Shown here piece after piece: positions 1-8,464 of a stretch of 64,000 nucleotides of DNA. The stretch lies in the NCBI RefSeq assembly GCF_007096635.1, contig NZ_VKAA01000001.1, positions 558,001 through 622,000 on the forward strand. The letters are read 5' to 3'. The stretch comes from Mycolicibacterium sp. 018/SC-01/001. GTDB taxonomy: Bacteria; Actinomycetota; Actinomycetes; Mycobacteriales; Mycobacteriaceae. The translations under genes and the position numbers were made by a program. Numbering within the stretch: position 1 is the stretch's first letter; every line of letters starts with the position of its first letter. Under the pieces are notes generated by a model. The model made no database searches. It was not told the origin of the DNA and saw only the letters and a program-made list of their open reading frames with translations.

Positions 1-332
1 AGTGGATCCTCGGTGAGCAACGCGTCGGCCAATGCGGCCACCAGTCGCGAGTCGTTCTCGAAATCCTCTAGTTCGACGGCGATATCGATGATCTCGCCGG
101 CGGTCATCGGGTCCCAGTCCTCTGTGCCGTCGGACAGCCCGTCCCAGAAGTCTTCGGGTCCGAGCTGACGGTCGGCGTAGGCCAAGTTGGTGTCGAGCAC
201 CAGTCGCAGGGCGTAGATGAGGTTGGTCTTGCCGGCTCTGTTCTCTCCGACGATGACTGCGCCTGGCTGCAGGCGGATGTCGACGTCGGCGAGGTTGCGG
301 AAGTTGCGGACTGTTATGCGGGTTACGCGCAT
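1..332 (-). CDS. OLD-family/AAA ATPase, N-terminal part (gene runs off the window)
   Basis: Reading right to left from an ATG at 332, the first ~110 residues form the start of an SMC-like/OLD-family ATPase: a beta-rich MRVTRITVRNFRNL opening followed by a Walker A loop GENRAGKTNL near residues 30-39. This arrangement is typical of RecF-like and OLD (overcoming lysogenization defect) nucleases, which couple an ABC-type ATPase to a C-terminal TOPRIM nuclease. The TOPRIM part would lie outside the window, so nuclease activity is an inference. It is the gene downstream of dnaB on the same strand but is separated by 356 bases, so it probably has its own promoter. The gene is incomplete here because the window begins inside it, not because it is broken. 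Confidence 0.75.
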   Translation of the reverse strand, partial: MRVTRITVRNFRNLADVDIRLQPGAVIVGENRAGKTNLIYALRLVLDTNLAYADRQLGPEDFWDGLSDGTEDWDPMTAGEIIDIAVELEDFENDSRLVAALADALLTEDP

Positions 333-688
333 CGCGCTGTCACCGGTCTCACGGGTGAAGATCCGTTGGCATGCGTGTTCAGTCGAACGGGGCCTGACGT
401 GCGGTCGCCGTTGACCTTCGCCATACTGCTCCCTTCGGGTTTGCTGTCCTGGCGGCTAGCGTAGGCCAGCTGCCACTGACGAATCGGCGAATGCGGATCG
501 ACACGCGAATCGTGCCCGATGGTGATCGGTGAGCCGGGCTCACGTCGAGTCCTGACAATTGGATCATTCCGCAAGCCGATTGAGCCGTGGGGCGATTCCA
601 ATTTTTCTCACTCTCGGTGACCAATTGGTCATTCGGTGGTCATTTCAGATGGGATTTGGTCATGAGATATGAGAAGTCACAGCCGCTG
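333..688. other. Intergenic stretch between the OLD-type gene and dnaB
   Basis: I see no convincing gene in these 356 bases; open frames here lack family resemblance. The part next to dnaB is noticeably more AT-rich than its surroundings. It contains a perfect 12-base palindrome, GACCAATTGGTC at 619-630, followed by two more GGTCAT copies before 665. These could be an operator or promoter region for the leftward OLD-type gene. No strong hairpin-plus-T terminator for dnaB is visible. Confidence 0.5.
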
Positions 689-2890
689 TTATTGCTTGGC
701 CATGTTGGCGAACCGCGAGAGGTGCAGCTGGTGCGCCACCGTGACTGTCTTCGTCGGGCCGGCGCGGTGCTTGGCGATGATCAAGTCGGCCTCGCCGCCA
801 CGCGGATCGTCGCTCTCGAACGCATCCGGACGGTGAAGCAGCACAACCATATCCGCGTCCTGCTCGATCGAACCCGACTCACGAAGATCCGACAACTGCG
901 GCTTCTTGTCCGTGCGCTGCTCCGGACCACGGTTCAACTGGCTCATCGCCACCACCGGCACTTCCAGCTCCTTGGCCAAGAGCTTGATCTGCCGCGAGAA
1001 CTCGGACACCTCCTGCTGACGCGACTCGACCTTCTTGCCCGATGTCATCAGCTGCAGATAGTCGATCACGACGAGCCGCAGATCCGCTTTCTGCTTCAGC
1101 CGCCGTGCCTTCGCGCGGATCTCCATCATCGTCAGGTTCGGCGAGTCGTCGATGTAGAGCGGCGCCTCGCTGATCTCGCTCATGCGCCGCGCCAGTTTTG
1201 TCCAGTCGTCGTCACTCATCCGCCCGGATCGCATATCGGCCAGCTTGATTCGCGCCTCCGCCGACAGCAGGCGCATGACGATCTCGGTCTTGCTCATCTC
1301 CAGCGAGAACACGATGCTCGGCAGGTGGTGCTTGATCGAGCACGACCGCATGAAATCCAGGCCCAAGGTCGAATTGTGCGTCGGGATCATCGAGCGGCTC
1401 GCCAAATACATGTGACTGGCGTTGTCGACCTCGACGCACCGCACCGGCACGCTCGGCACCGGTCGGACGTCGACGATCGCGCGTGCCGCACTGCACGTCC
1501 CCCGCCGCTCCTTGTGCAGCATTTCCTTGCGGTGCACACGGAACACGCTGTCGCCGGCAATGATTCGCAGCGACACCGCAGCGCGGTGTTCGCAGAGATA
1601 CCCCAGCGACACGACCAGTTCTGCGACATCGCGCTCCAGTCGCTCGTCAGACAGCGCGAGTTCGATCGATCCATCATCTGCTACAGATCCGGAGGCATCG
1701 ACCAATCCCGCCAGCAGAGCCCGCCGCTGGGCCTCCGACGCATGCAGGTACTGCACCGGGATGCGATCCCGAACGACCGCCCCGGATGTGCCCGCCTCTC
1801 CCTCGACCCACATCTGGATCTCCGGATCGGATGTCGAGGCGCCGAGCGAAGCACCCAACGTGTACGGCGGTACCAAAAGTTCTGCGTCCGCCAGCTGGAT
1901 CGCCGCGGTGTTGGTCACCGTGTGGCCGGACTGAACCGTCGCGGCGATCTGCCGTGTGGTCCGGATCGCGCCCGCCGTCAGCCACTGATGCTCCGCATCG
2001 GCGACGATCACTGTGCCATCGGAGAACTCGACCTCGAAACACGGCCGCTCGGTCATCACCTCGGTGGCCGCGACCACTCGCGTCGGCAGCCCGTCCGGCC
2101 CGATCAGCTCGTCGCCGACGGCGACCTCATCCATCGTCGTCCACCCGGTCGGCGTCGGCAGAGGGGTGTCCAGCGCCAGCGCCTTCCCCATACCGGGACG
2201 CGCCGCGACGACGATCATCTGCCCGGGATGCAGCCCGTTGGTCAGCTCGTCGAGCTCGGTGAAGCCCGTCGGCACACCCTTGGAGATCCCGCCCTGCGAC
2301 GCGATCGCGTCGATCTCGTCCATCGTCGGCTGCAGCAGCTCTTCGAGCGGGACGAAGTCCTCGGTGGCTCGCCGCTCGGTGACGTCGTAGATCTCGGCCT
2401 GCGCCCGGTCCACGATCTCGTTGACGTCCGCACCCTCAGCGCCCGCATAGCCGTACTGCACCACCCGGGTGCCCGCCTCCACGAGCCGACGCAGCAGTGA
2501 CTTCTCCGCCACGATCTCGGCGTAGAACCCGGCGTTGGCCGCCGTCGGCACCGTCGAGATGAGCGTATGGAGATAGGGCGCGCCACCGACCCGGCGCAAC
2601 AACCCCTTGCGATCCAGTTCTGCAGCCACAGTGACCGCGTCAGCGGGCTCCCCGCGGCCGTACAGATCCAGCACCGCGTCGTAGACGAGTTGATTGGCGG
2701 GCTTGTAGAAGTCCCCGGGGCGCAGCCGCTCCAGGACGTCGGCGATCGCGTCTTTGCTCAGGAGCATGCCGCCCAGCACGGCCTGTTCGGCGGCCAGATC
2801 CTGCGGAGGCTGCCGCCCGAAATCCTCGTTCGGAGGCGGCTCCATCGCCGCATGCTCATCCGGCCGGCCCAAGTCATCGACGACAGCCAC
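689..2890 (-). CDS. dnaB: Replicative DNA helicase DnaB, interrupted by an intein
   Basis: DnaB is the hexameric ATP-driven helicase that unwinds DNA at the replication fork. The 733-residue precursor has the N-terminal DnaB domain (about residues 28-175), a linker, and the RecA-like motor domain. The Walker A loop RPGMGK at 231-236 is split from its Ser-Thr by a 270-residue intein (237-506). The motor continues as STLGLDFMRS and includes VVIDYLQLM (Walker B) and SQLNRGPEQR. Without the intein the protein is 463 residues, the usual mycobacterial length. The GTG start matches the conserved MAVVDDL N-terminus of M. tuberculosis DnaB. No second intein is present in the C-terminal half. Because the P-loop is interrupted, helicase activity requires protein splicing. 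Confidence 0.97.
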   Translation of the reverse strand: MAVVDDLGRPDEHAAMEPPPNEDFGRQPPQDLAAEQAVLGGMLLSKDAIADVLERLRPGDFYKPANQLVYDAVLDLYGRGEPADAVTVAAELDRKGLLRRVGGAPYLHTLISTVPTAANAGFYAEIVAEKSLLRRLVEAGTRVVQYGYAGAEGADVNEIVDRAQAEIYDVTERRATEDFVPLEELLQPTMDEIDAIASQGGISKGVPTGFTELDELTNGLHPGQMIVVAARPGMGKALALDTPLPTPTGWTTMDEVAVGDELIGPDGLPTRVVAATEVMTERPCFEVEFSDGTVIVADAEHQWLTAGAIRTTRQIAATVQSGHTVTNTAAIQLADAELLVPPYTLGASLGASTSDPEIQMWVEGEAGTSGAVVRDRIPVQYLHASEAQRRALLAGLVDASGSVADDGSIELALSDERLERDVAELVVSLGYLCEHRAAVSLRIIAGDSVFRVHRKEMLHKERRGTCSAARAIVDVRPVPSVPVRCVEVDNASHMYLASRSMIPTHNSTLGLDFMRSCSIKHHLPSIVFSLEMSKTEIVMRLLSAEARIKLADMRSGRMSDDDWTKLARRMSEISEAPLYIDDSPNLTMMEIRAKARRLKQKADLRLVVIDYLQLMTSGKKVESRQQEVSEFSRQIKLLAKELEVPVVAMSQLNRGPEQRTDKKPQLSDLRESGSIEQDADMVVLLHRPDAFESDDPRGGEADLIIAKHRAGPTKTVTVAHQLHLSRFANMAKQ
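1373..2182 (-). mobile_element. Class 3 intein in the DnaB Walker A motif, with LAGLIDADG remnant
   Basis: The insert starts with Ala (ALALDTPLPTPTGW) directly after the P-loop Lys and ends with MIPTHN before the C-extein Ser. Absence of Cys/Ser/Thr at position 1 together with Trp67 (HQWLTA), Cys249 (VRCVEVD) and Thr268 (IPTHN) is the W-C-T triad that defines class 3 inteins, which splice through an internal cysteine branch. One degenerate DOD motif, LLAGLVDASG (about 156-165), lies between the splicing blocks, and I find no clear second one. This suggests a decayed homing endonuclease. The recalled M. smegmatis DnaB P-loop intein is a mini-intein of about 140 residues, so this copy is roughly twice as long. 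Confidence 0.92.
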
Positions 2891-3308
2891 GCGGTGCCCT
2901 CACCCCTCCCCAATCGGTGTCGAACGGACGTTCGATGAGACTGTAAGCCGGTGTACCGACACTGCCCTCGCGGCGCCCGCTCACCTGTCCGCGACGGCCA
3001 ACGCTAGACGTTGCTGCGGAAGACGCAACCACCCCTTGTTGACAGACCTGGGGATGGCGTGTGGATAGGTCTGGTCAGTCATGTTGACGTGTTGGGGACA
3101 ACCTGTGGATCAACACTGTGATCTGGACAGTCTTCGCAGTTGAGCGCCTGTTGGTGCGCCATCGACACTGTGGATGGTAAATCGTTCGGCGTGTCGAGCA
3201 GGGTTGCCTTTCCGGGCGTGTTGCGTTTCGATCGGGGGCCGCGCAGGTTAACACCGGGTTATGTTCGCTGGGAAGAGTTTCGCCGGAACAGTTCGCCACG
3301 AGCACGAC
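2891..3308. promoter_or_regulatory. dnaB upstream region with a cluster of DnaA-box-like sites
   Basis: This stretch lies between dnaB, read leftward, and the terminator of the rplI operon. I see no gene in it. It carries three near-matches to the DnaA box TTATCCACA, all in the orientation of dnaB: CTATCCACA at 3060-3068, TGATCCACA at 3104-3112 and CCATCCACA at 3169-3177. It should also hold the dnaB promoter, which I cannot pin down. DnaA control of dnaB is an inference from these sites. Confidence 0.5.
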
Positions 3309-3348
3309 AACGGCCGGGTGCGGACCTCGCGGTCCTCACCCGGCCGTT
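3309..3348 (-). terminator. Hairpin terminator of the rpsF-ssb-rpsR-rplI operon
   Basis: The arms AACGGCCGGGTG and CACCCGGCCGTT are perfectly complementary, and the inner GGACC/GGTCC stem closes on a TCGC loop with a single C/T mismatch between the two segments. The hairpin starts 14 bases beyond the rplI stop codon. The following bases are not a strong T-run, as is common for mycobacterial terminators. Confidence 0.8.
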
Positions 3349-3361
3349 GCTTCGTCAGTGA

Positions 3362-3817
3362 CTAGCTGGCGACGACGTTCAGCGACACGGTGGCGGCCAC
3401 ATCGTGGTGCAACCGGATCGTGACGGCATGGGTGCCGACGCTCTTGATGTGAGCCTTCGGCAGCTGCACAGTCCGCTTGTCCAGGTTCGGACCGCCGGCC
3501 TTCTTGATCGCGGCGACCACATCGGCGGCGGTGACCGAGCCGAACAGCTTGCCCGAGTCCCCGGCGGTCTTCACCGAGAGCTCCACGCCGTTCAGAGCCT
3601 CGAGAGCGGTCTTCAGCTCGTTGGCATGCTCCAGGCTCTTGACGCTCTTGAGCTCCTGGGCGCGCCGGATGTCCTCGGCCTGACGCTGCGCGCCACGGGT
3701 GGCCACGATCGCCAGTCCACGGGGCAGCAGGTAGTTGCGTCCGTAGCCGTCTTTCACCTCGACCGCGTCGCCGGCCGTTCCGAGGTGCTCGACCTCGGCA
3801 GTCAGAATCAGTTTCAT
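3362..3817 (-). CDS. rplI: 50S ribosomal protein L9
   Basis: L9 binds 23S rRNA near the L1 stalk and limits frameshifting. The 151-residue protein starts [13 protein letters not shown], continues with the conserved [21 protein letters not shown] of the N-terminal domain, and has the long connecting helix and C-terminal domain ([12 protein letters not shown]). Length and order are normal for the family. The open frame extends upstream, but the ATG at 3817 is the start that aligns with L9. It is the last gene of the rpsF-ssb-rpsR-rplI operon and is followed by a strong hairpin. Confidence 0.97.
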   Translation of the reverse strand: MKLILTAEVEHLGTAGDAVEVKDGYGRNYLLPRGLAIVATRGAQRQAEDIRRAQELKSVKSLEHANELKTALEALNGVELSVKTAGDSGKLFGSVTAADVVAAIKKAGGPNLDKRTVQLPKAHIKSVGTHAVTIRLHHDVAATVSLNVVAS

Positions 3818-3828
3818 CTCATGCGTCC

Positions 3829-4086
3829 TTATCGCGTCGACGAGCTGAACGGCAGCAGCGCGACCTCGCGGGCGTTCTTCACCGCGATCGCGATATCGCG
3901 TTGGTGCTGAACGCAATTGCCGGTCACCCGGCGGGCACGGATCTTGCCGCGCTCGCTGATGTAGGTGCGCAGCAGCGCAGTGTCCTTGTAGTCGATGTTC
4001 TGCCCCTTCTTCGAGCAGAACACGCACTTGCGTGTCTTGACCGGCTTTTCCGGAGCCGGACGCCTCTTGGTGGAGGACTTGGCCAT
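3829..4086 (-). CDS. rpsR: 30S ribosomal protein S18 (zinc-type, C+ form)
   Basis: S18 pairs with S6 on the platform of the small subunit. The 85-residue protein contains the S18 core [15 protein letters not shown] and [17 protein letters not shown]. The CxxC at residues 21-24 and the later Cys-x-x-His identify the zinc-binding (C+) paralogue. Mycobacteria also carry a zinc-free S18 elsewhere that replaces it when zinc is scarce. It lies 11 bases before rplI and 40 bases after ssb, inside the same operon. Confidence 0.96.
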   Translation of the reverse strand: MAKSSTKRRPAPEKPVKTRKCVFCSKKGQNIDYKDTALLRTYISERGKIRARRVTGNCVQHQRDIAIAVKNAREVALLPFSSSTR

Positions 4087-4126
4087 GTGTCTAACTCTTT
4101 CTTGAAATCACTTCGTTTGCATTGTC

Positions 4127-4636
4127 TCAGAAGGGCGGTTCGTCGTCGGCGCCGCCGAACGACCCCGATGCGGGCGCGCTGCCCCATGGATCGTCCTGCG
4201 CCCCCGACCTGGGCTGCTCCGAGCCGCGCGACGAACCGCCGCCGCCGAAACCGCCTCCGCCGCCGCCACTTCGACTTGCCTTGTTCACCTTCGCGGTCGC
4301 GTAGCGCAGTGACGGCCCGATCTCGTCGACCTCGACCTCGACCACCGTGCGCTTCTCGCCCTCGCGCGTCTCGAACGAGCGCTGCTTGAGCCGCCCCGTC
4401 ACGATGACGCGCGAACCACGGGTCAGGCTCTCGGCCACGTTCTCGGCGGCCTCACGCCAGATGTTGCACCGCAGGAACAGCGCTTCGCCGTCTTTCCACT
4501 CCCCGCTCTGCCGGTCGTAGATGCGCGGGGTGGACGCAACGGTGAAGTTGGCCACCGCGGCACCGGACGGCGTGAAACGCAGTTCCGGATCGGCGGTCAG
4601 GTTTCCGACGACGGTGATGGTGGTGTCACCAGCCAC
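4127..4636 (-). CDS. ssb: Single-stranded DNA-binding protein
   Basis: SSB coats single-stranded DNA during replication and repair. The 169-residue sequence has the OB-fold in about residues 1-115 ([19 protein letters not shown], then [17 protein letters not shown]). A glycine-rich flexible tail follows, ending in the acidic tip DDEPPF that docks partner proteins. Length and layout match mycobacterial SSB. It sits between rpsF and rpsR, the conserved arrangement, with a GGAGGA ribosome site just before its GTG start. Confidence 0.97.
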   Translation of the reverse strand: MAGDTTITVVGNLTADPELRFTPSGAAVANFTVASTPRIYDRQSGEWKDGEALFLRCNIWREAAENVAESLTRGSRVIVTGRLKQRSFETREGEKRTVVEVEVDEIGPSLRYATAKVNKASRSGGGGGGFGGGGSSRGSEQPRSGAQDDPWGSAPASGSFGGADDEPPF

Positions 4637-4702
4637 GAGTTCCTCCTAGGTGAGCGGACGTTGGGCGCGAGCCTACGCAGCGGCTCCGACGATCGGCACT
4701 CT

Positions 4703-4993
4703 TTAGTGCTTGTCGGTCCGCATCACCTTGGTCCGGAGCACGGACTCGTTCAGGTTGAGCTGACGGTCGAGCTCGGACACCGTCGCGGGCTCGGCCTTGA
4801 CGTCGACCACCGCGTAGATGCCTTCGCCATGCTTGGCGATCTCGTAAGCCAGCCGGCGCCGGCCCCAGATGTCGACCTTGTCGACGCTGCCACCGTCTTT
4901 GCGGATGACGTTCAGGAACGTCTCCAACGACGGAGCAACGGTGCGCTCGTCGAGTGTGGGGTCGAGGATGACCATGATTTCGTATGGACGCAT
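4703..4993 (-). CDS. rpsF: 30S ribosomal protein S6
   Basis: S6 binds S18 and 16S rRNA on the subunit platform. The 96-residue protein reads [19 protein letters not shown] and ends with the conserved [14 protein letters not shown]. The reading frame extends 12 codons upstream, but the ATG at 4993 matches the family and has an AGGAGGTGATGGG ribosome-binding stretch before it. First gene of the operon; the gap to ssb is 66 bases. Confidence 0.96.
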   Translation of the reverse strand: MRPYEIMVILDPTLDERTVAPSLETFLNVIRKDGGSVDKVDIWGRRRLAYEIAKHGEGIYAVVDVKAEPATVSELDRQLNLNESVLRTKVMRTDKH

Positions 4994-5107
4994 AGGGAAC
5001 CCATCACCTCCTCTGGTCTGATCGGCCACGGCGTGTCCGTGGCAGGAGGGTCGCCTGCGTCGGCAACCTGCCCAGGGTATAGGACCAGAGGTGGACCTGC
5101 GAAATCG

Positions 5108-5578
5108 CTACCGCTGAACCGGCCAATCCCAGACCGACATGTCGCCCTTGGGGTAGTTCATGCAGACGTCGGTGGCGTGCGCCACGACACCCTTGTTGTT
5201 GAAGAACAGCTTGGCCCAGTTGCCCCAGTGGGTGGCCACGTTCTCGTAGTAGACGTTGGTGGCGGTGTCCTCGGAGTACTGACGCCGTGCGACCGGGTCG
5301 AGAGAGAAGAACCAGTGGATGCGGTCGAAGGCCTGCTGCTGGACGTCGGCGGGCCGGTTGCTCCGGTCGATCATGTACCGCTCGAAGTACACCGGGCTGG
5401 TGTCGCGCGCAGCAGCCATGTACTGCTCGACATCGCAGGTGGTGACGATGATGCGGTGCGGGATCGGATAGTCATCCGTCGAGTCCGCCTGAGCGGTGCC
5501 CGTGGCGCTCACCAGCGCACCGGCGGCCGCGGCCGTTGCCAGGACGGTCCGCAGCACTCGACTCGCCATTCCGCTCAT
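5108..5578 (-). CDS. Secreted mycobacterial protein of unknown function (possibly DUF5078-like)
   Basis: I do not recognise a defined function. From the ATG at 5578 the protein has 156 residues and opens with a classic signal peptide: Arg-containing N-region, hydrophobic [13 protein letters not shown], and an AQA cleavage site near residue 32. The mature part is about 125 residues, rich in Tyr and Trp, with two cysteines (TTCDVEQY and DVCMNYP) that could form one disulfide. The helical, haemophore-like size and the two cysteines resemble small exported mycobacterial proteins. The DUF5078 assignment is from memory and uncertain. It lies downstream of rpsF's promoter side but faces away from it, with its own TATATA-type promoter. 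Confidence 0.7.
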   Translation of the reverse strand: MSGMASRVLRTVLATAAAAGALVSATGTAQADSTDDYPIPHRIIVTTCDVEQYMAAARDTSPVYFERYMIDRSNRPADVQQQAFDRIHWFFSLDPVARRQYSEDTATNVYYENVATHWGNWAKLFFNNKGVVAHATDVCMNYPKGDMSVWDWPVQR

Positions 5579-5630
5579 GATCGCTCCTACCTCGTCGAAT
5601 ACCGGCGCACACCACCCGCCGTGGGCCAAC

Positions 5631-5636
5631 TATATA
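5631..5636 (-). promoter_or_regulatory. Probable -10 element for the secreted protein gene
   Basis: On the minus strand a TATATA hexamer precedes the start at 5578 by about 50 bases. A GGTAGGAG ribosome-binding stretch stands just ahead of the ATG. The low-GC hexamer is conspicuous in otherwise GC-rich sequence. No convincing -35 box is visible. Confidence 0.4.
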
Positions 5637-5666
5637 GCGCAGCTAGGAAGCTGTGCAGTCCGATCG

Positions 5667-5963
5667 TCAACCGCCGTTGGTGACGGGGTTCGACGACAGC
5701 GTGATGAACTGGCCGTGCTTCCACACACCCCACCGGCCGCCCCACATCGACGTCCACACCACCGGCTCGCCGTTCCACATCTCGGCGGGTTTGCGCGGCG
5801 CCCAGTTCGGCACCGGCTCACCCGGCGGGTTCGGGGGGAACTCGGCCGGACCGGGCGGAGGGGGCGGCGGTTGGGCGACCGACGTCGCGGCGCCGAACCC
5901 GAGCGCGCCGGCGGCGAACCCGCCCACGATGAGCGCGGCGGCGCTCTTGCTGAGGAAACTCAT
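5667..5963 (-). CDS. Small proline- and tryptophan-rich secreted protein
   Basis: This 98-residue protein is not one I can assign to a function. It begins with a signal peptide (MSFLSKSAAALIVGGFAAG) cleaved near the VAQ at 29-31. A run of six prolines and a PNPPGEPVPNWAP segment follow, then a C-terminal half rich in Trp (six in about 22 residues: EMWNGEPVVWTSMWGGRWGVW). Such Trp/Gly-rich mature domains occur in small exported actinobacterial proteins. The ATG at 5963 has GGAG about eight bases upstream. An alternative in-frame ATG nine codons upstream is possible. Coding potential is supported by the signal peptide and normal third-position GC. Confidence 0.75.
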   Translation of the reverse strand: MSFLSKSAAALIVGGFAAGALGFGAATSVAQPPPPPPGPAEFPPNPPGEPVPNWAPRKPAEMWNGEPVVWTSMWGGRWGVWKHGQFITLSSNPVTNGG

Positions 5964-6071
5964 GAGACGACTCCAGCCTGCAGACTGCATACAGATGCTT
6001 AGTGAATATAACCACCAGGTGGCACCGGGAAACACCCCGGTTTCGATCCACCGGGTGACGGGTAGAGCGCG

Positions 6072-6881
6072 GTGATGTCCCGGCCGCAGATCGTCGACCG
6101 GATTCTGGCGCACGGCGGTGTTCGCAAAACGGTGCGCGCCGGCTTCGTCGCCAGCGGACTGCTGCACTTCCTGATCGCCTACGTGATCGTTCGTATCGCG
6201 CTGGGCCGCGGCGGCCACGCCGATCCGTCCGGCGCGATGGCGACACTGGCCGCCGCCACCGACGGGGTGCTGATCCTGTGGGCGATCGCCGCGGCGCTGG
6301 TGCCGCTGGCTGCGTGGCGGCTCACCGAAGCGCTCCTCGGACTGCATCCGGCCGAACACGGCCGCGACCCCAGCGACGCGAGCCTCGGCAATCGGCTCAA
6401 AGCCCTCGGTCTGCTCTGCGTCTACAGCAGCGTCGGCTACACCTGCGTGCGGTTCGCGGTCGGCAGTCGCGAACCCAGCAGCGAGCAGAACTCCGGCGCG
6501 AGTGCTCAACTGATGCAAACCTTTTCGGGTCGTGCCCTGCTCGTCGTCGTGGGGACGGTGATCGTCGTCATCGGCGGCTACTACGCCTACAAGGGCGCGT
6601 CCCGGCGCTTCGTCGACGACCTGACCACCTCCGGCGGACGCGTCGTGATCGTGCTCGGCACATACGGCTACGTCGCCGAGGGCGCGGTGTATGCGTTGGC
6701 CGGAGTGCTGGTCATCGTCGCCGCCGTCCGAGCCGACCCGGCCAAAGCCGCCGGCCTCGACGCCGCGGTCCAGGCGCTCGGGTCGGCCACCTCCGGCGAC
6801 GCGCTGCTGCTGTTCGCCGCCCTCGGTTTCGCGTCCTACGGGCTGTACAGCTTCGCGCTCGCACGCTGGGCGCGCATGTGA
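6072..6881 (+). CDS. DUF1206 integral membrane protein
   Basis: The 269-residue protein has about six hydrophobic segments arranged as three repeats of a two-helix unit. Examples are FVASGLLHFLIAYVIVRIA, LGLLCVYSSVGYTCVRFA and VLGTYGYVAEGAVYALAGVLVI, with the recurrent G-x-x-(A/Y) pattern that defines DUF1206. The molecular function of the family is unknown. Start could be the GTG at 6072 or the ATG one codon later. Its last 46 bases overlap, antisense, the 3' end of the glycosyltransferase gene on the other strand. Confidence 0.85.
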   Translation: MMSRPQIVDRILAHGGVRKTVRAGFVASGLLHFLIAYVIVRIALGRGGHADPSGAMATLAAATDGVLILWAIAAALVPLAAWRLTEALLGLHPAEHGRDPSDASLGNRLKALGLLCVYSSVGYTCVRFAVGSREPSSEQNSGASAQLMQTFSGRALLVVVGTVIVVIGGYYAYKGASRRFVDDLTTSGGRVVIVLGTYGYVAEGAVYALAGVLVIVAAVRADPAKAAGLDAAVQALGSATSGDALLLFAALGFASYGLYSFALARWARM

Positions 6882-8464
6882 CCGCGCGGCCGTAACCAGT
6901 CCGGCACCCACGGCGGGTACGCGTCGGGAGCCTGATCGAACGGGCCACCGGCCGGGTCATCGACGCCGTGCGCGCGAACCAGGTCGAGCTCGGGCCGGTA
7001 GATCTGCCGAACGATCAACGCGCACAACGTGATCACTGCGACATCGCGGAGCAACACGGTGGCGGTGAACCATTGCTCGGGCAGGCCCTTGTTCTGCTCG
7101 CCGTACAGATAGAGCATGCGTGGGACCCAGACCAACATGTCGATCGTCATCCACGCCAGCAGCACGCGCCGATGAGGCAGCGCCAGCACCGCCAACGGAA
7201 CGAGCCACAGAGAGAACTGGGGGCTCCACACCTTGTTGGTCAACAGGAACGCCGCCACCACCAGTAACGCGATCTGCGCGATCCGCGGCCGGCGCGCGGC
7301 GGTCAGCGTGATGTAGCCGATGGCGATGCAGCACCCGACGAACAGCGCGGCGGTGACCGTGTTGAGCACCGTCGGTGGTTCCCAGAACCCGAGATCGGGG
7401 TCGAAACCCTGCCACCCGGTGAACGATTTCACGACGTTGTAGAGCGAATCCATGTCGTCACCACGACGGGTGTTCAGCCGGAAGAATTCCGACCAGCCGC
7501 GCGGGAACAGCAGCATGATCGGCAGGTTGACCACCAGCCACGTCGCGCCCGCCGCGAGCGCCGTCTTGCCCACCTCCCGCAATCGCGAGGTGCGAACAGC
7601 CAACAGCACCAACGGGATCAGTAGCAGCAACGGATAGAGCTTGGCGGCCACGCCCAGACCGATGACAACCCCGGCCAGAGCGGGGCGCCGACGCGACCAC
7701 GCCAGGAGCGCCCCGGCAGCGCACGCCGTCGCGAGCGCGTCGAAGTTGGTGAAGATCTGGAAGATCACGATCGGCGAGGCAGCGACCAGGGCGGCATCCC
7801 AGATGCGGCGCGCACCCGCGAGAAGCGCTGTCGCCCAGACGGTCACGAGCCAAGCCAGCGCCAGCCCGAAAGCCGAGATGTTGAAGAACATCACCACCTC
7901 GGCGATGATCGGCACCGACGTCAGCTTGGTCAGCGCCGTGTACGTCTTGGCCAGCGACATCGACAGGTACTGGTAGATGCCCGTCAGCACCGGATACTCC
8001 ATGTAGCGGACCGCGGGTGTGCCGTCGTAGGCGACCCGAGGCATGCCCTTCTCGTCGGTCTCCAACCAGCTCGACTTGTACGGGAACTTCCCGAGATTGA
8101 GCAGCTCGGCCGTGTAGAGCGGCACGGTGTCGGAGTAGCAGAGCTCGTAGTAGGCCCGGTTGTTGGCCCAGTTGCCGACCCGTTGATCGGCGGTGCCGGT
8201 GCCGGTCGTCTGAAGGCACGCCGCCTTGGTGGAGTAGCCCAGCGCCAGCAACACCAGTGCGATCAGCAGCATCACGCGCAGCGGAGTCAGGAATCGTGTG
8301 CGGCCGATCAGCGCGTGTCTGCCGACGGGACCGCCGACGGTGCCAGACAGGGCGGCCCCGAGTGTGTCTGTGCGGCTGGGGAAGTCGCGGTCGTCGAGAC
8401 TCCGGAGATCGTCTGCGAGCGGGGCCGGCGATTCGGCGCCCGCCGACGGACCCGGCGACGTCAC
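6836..8464 (-). CDS. GT87-type polyprenyl-phosphate-dependent glycosyltransferase (Rv0051-like)
   Basis: A 542-residue membrane protein with about ten transmembrane helices after a ~60-residue cytoplasmic N-terminus. The first extracytoplasmic loop carries acidic residues (CYSDTVPLYTAELL, EYPVLTGIYQY) like the GT-C/GT87 family, which transfers sugars from polyprenyl-phosphate donors outside the membrane. The acceptor is unknown; a role in envelope glycans is inferred from the family and from coupling to ponA1. Its GTG start overlaps the ponA1 stop (GTGA), so the two are translationally coupled. The 3' end overlaps the convergent DUF1206 gene by 46 bases. Confidence 0.85.
   Translation of the reverse strand: MTSPGPSAGAESPAPLADDLRSLDDRDFPSRTDTLGAALSGTVGGPVGRHALIGRTRFLTPLRVMLLIALVLLALGYSTKAACLQTTGTGTADQRVGNWANNRAYYELCYSDTVPLYTAELLNLGKFPYKSSWLETDEKGMPRVAYDGTPAVRYMEYPVLTGIYQYLSMSLAKTYTALTKLTSVPIIAEVVMFFNISAFGLALAWLVTVWATALLAGARRIWDAALVAASPIVIFQIFTNFDALATACAAGALLAWSRRRPALAGVVIGLGVAAKLYPLLLLIPLVLLAVRTSRLREVGKTALAAGATWLVVNLPIMLLFPRGWSEFFRLNTRRGDDMDSLYNVVKSFTGWQGFDPDLGFWEPPTVLNTVTAALFVGCCIAIGYITLTAARRPRIAQIALLVVAAFLLTNKVWSPQFSLWLVPLAVLALPHRRVLLAWMTIDMLVWVPRMLYLYGEQNKGLPEQWFTATVLLRDVAVITLCALIVRQIYRPELDLVRAHGVDDPAGGPFDQAPDAYPPWVPDWLRPRGHMRAQRASAKLYSP

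Noticed and set aside
587..2500. A 637-codon open frame antisense to dnaB
   Set aside because: It mirrors the codon structure of dnaB in high-GC DNA and the translated protein has no recognisable family pattern. The dnaB frame explains the region.
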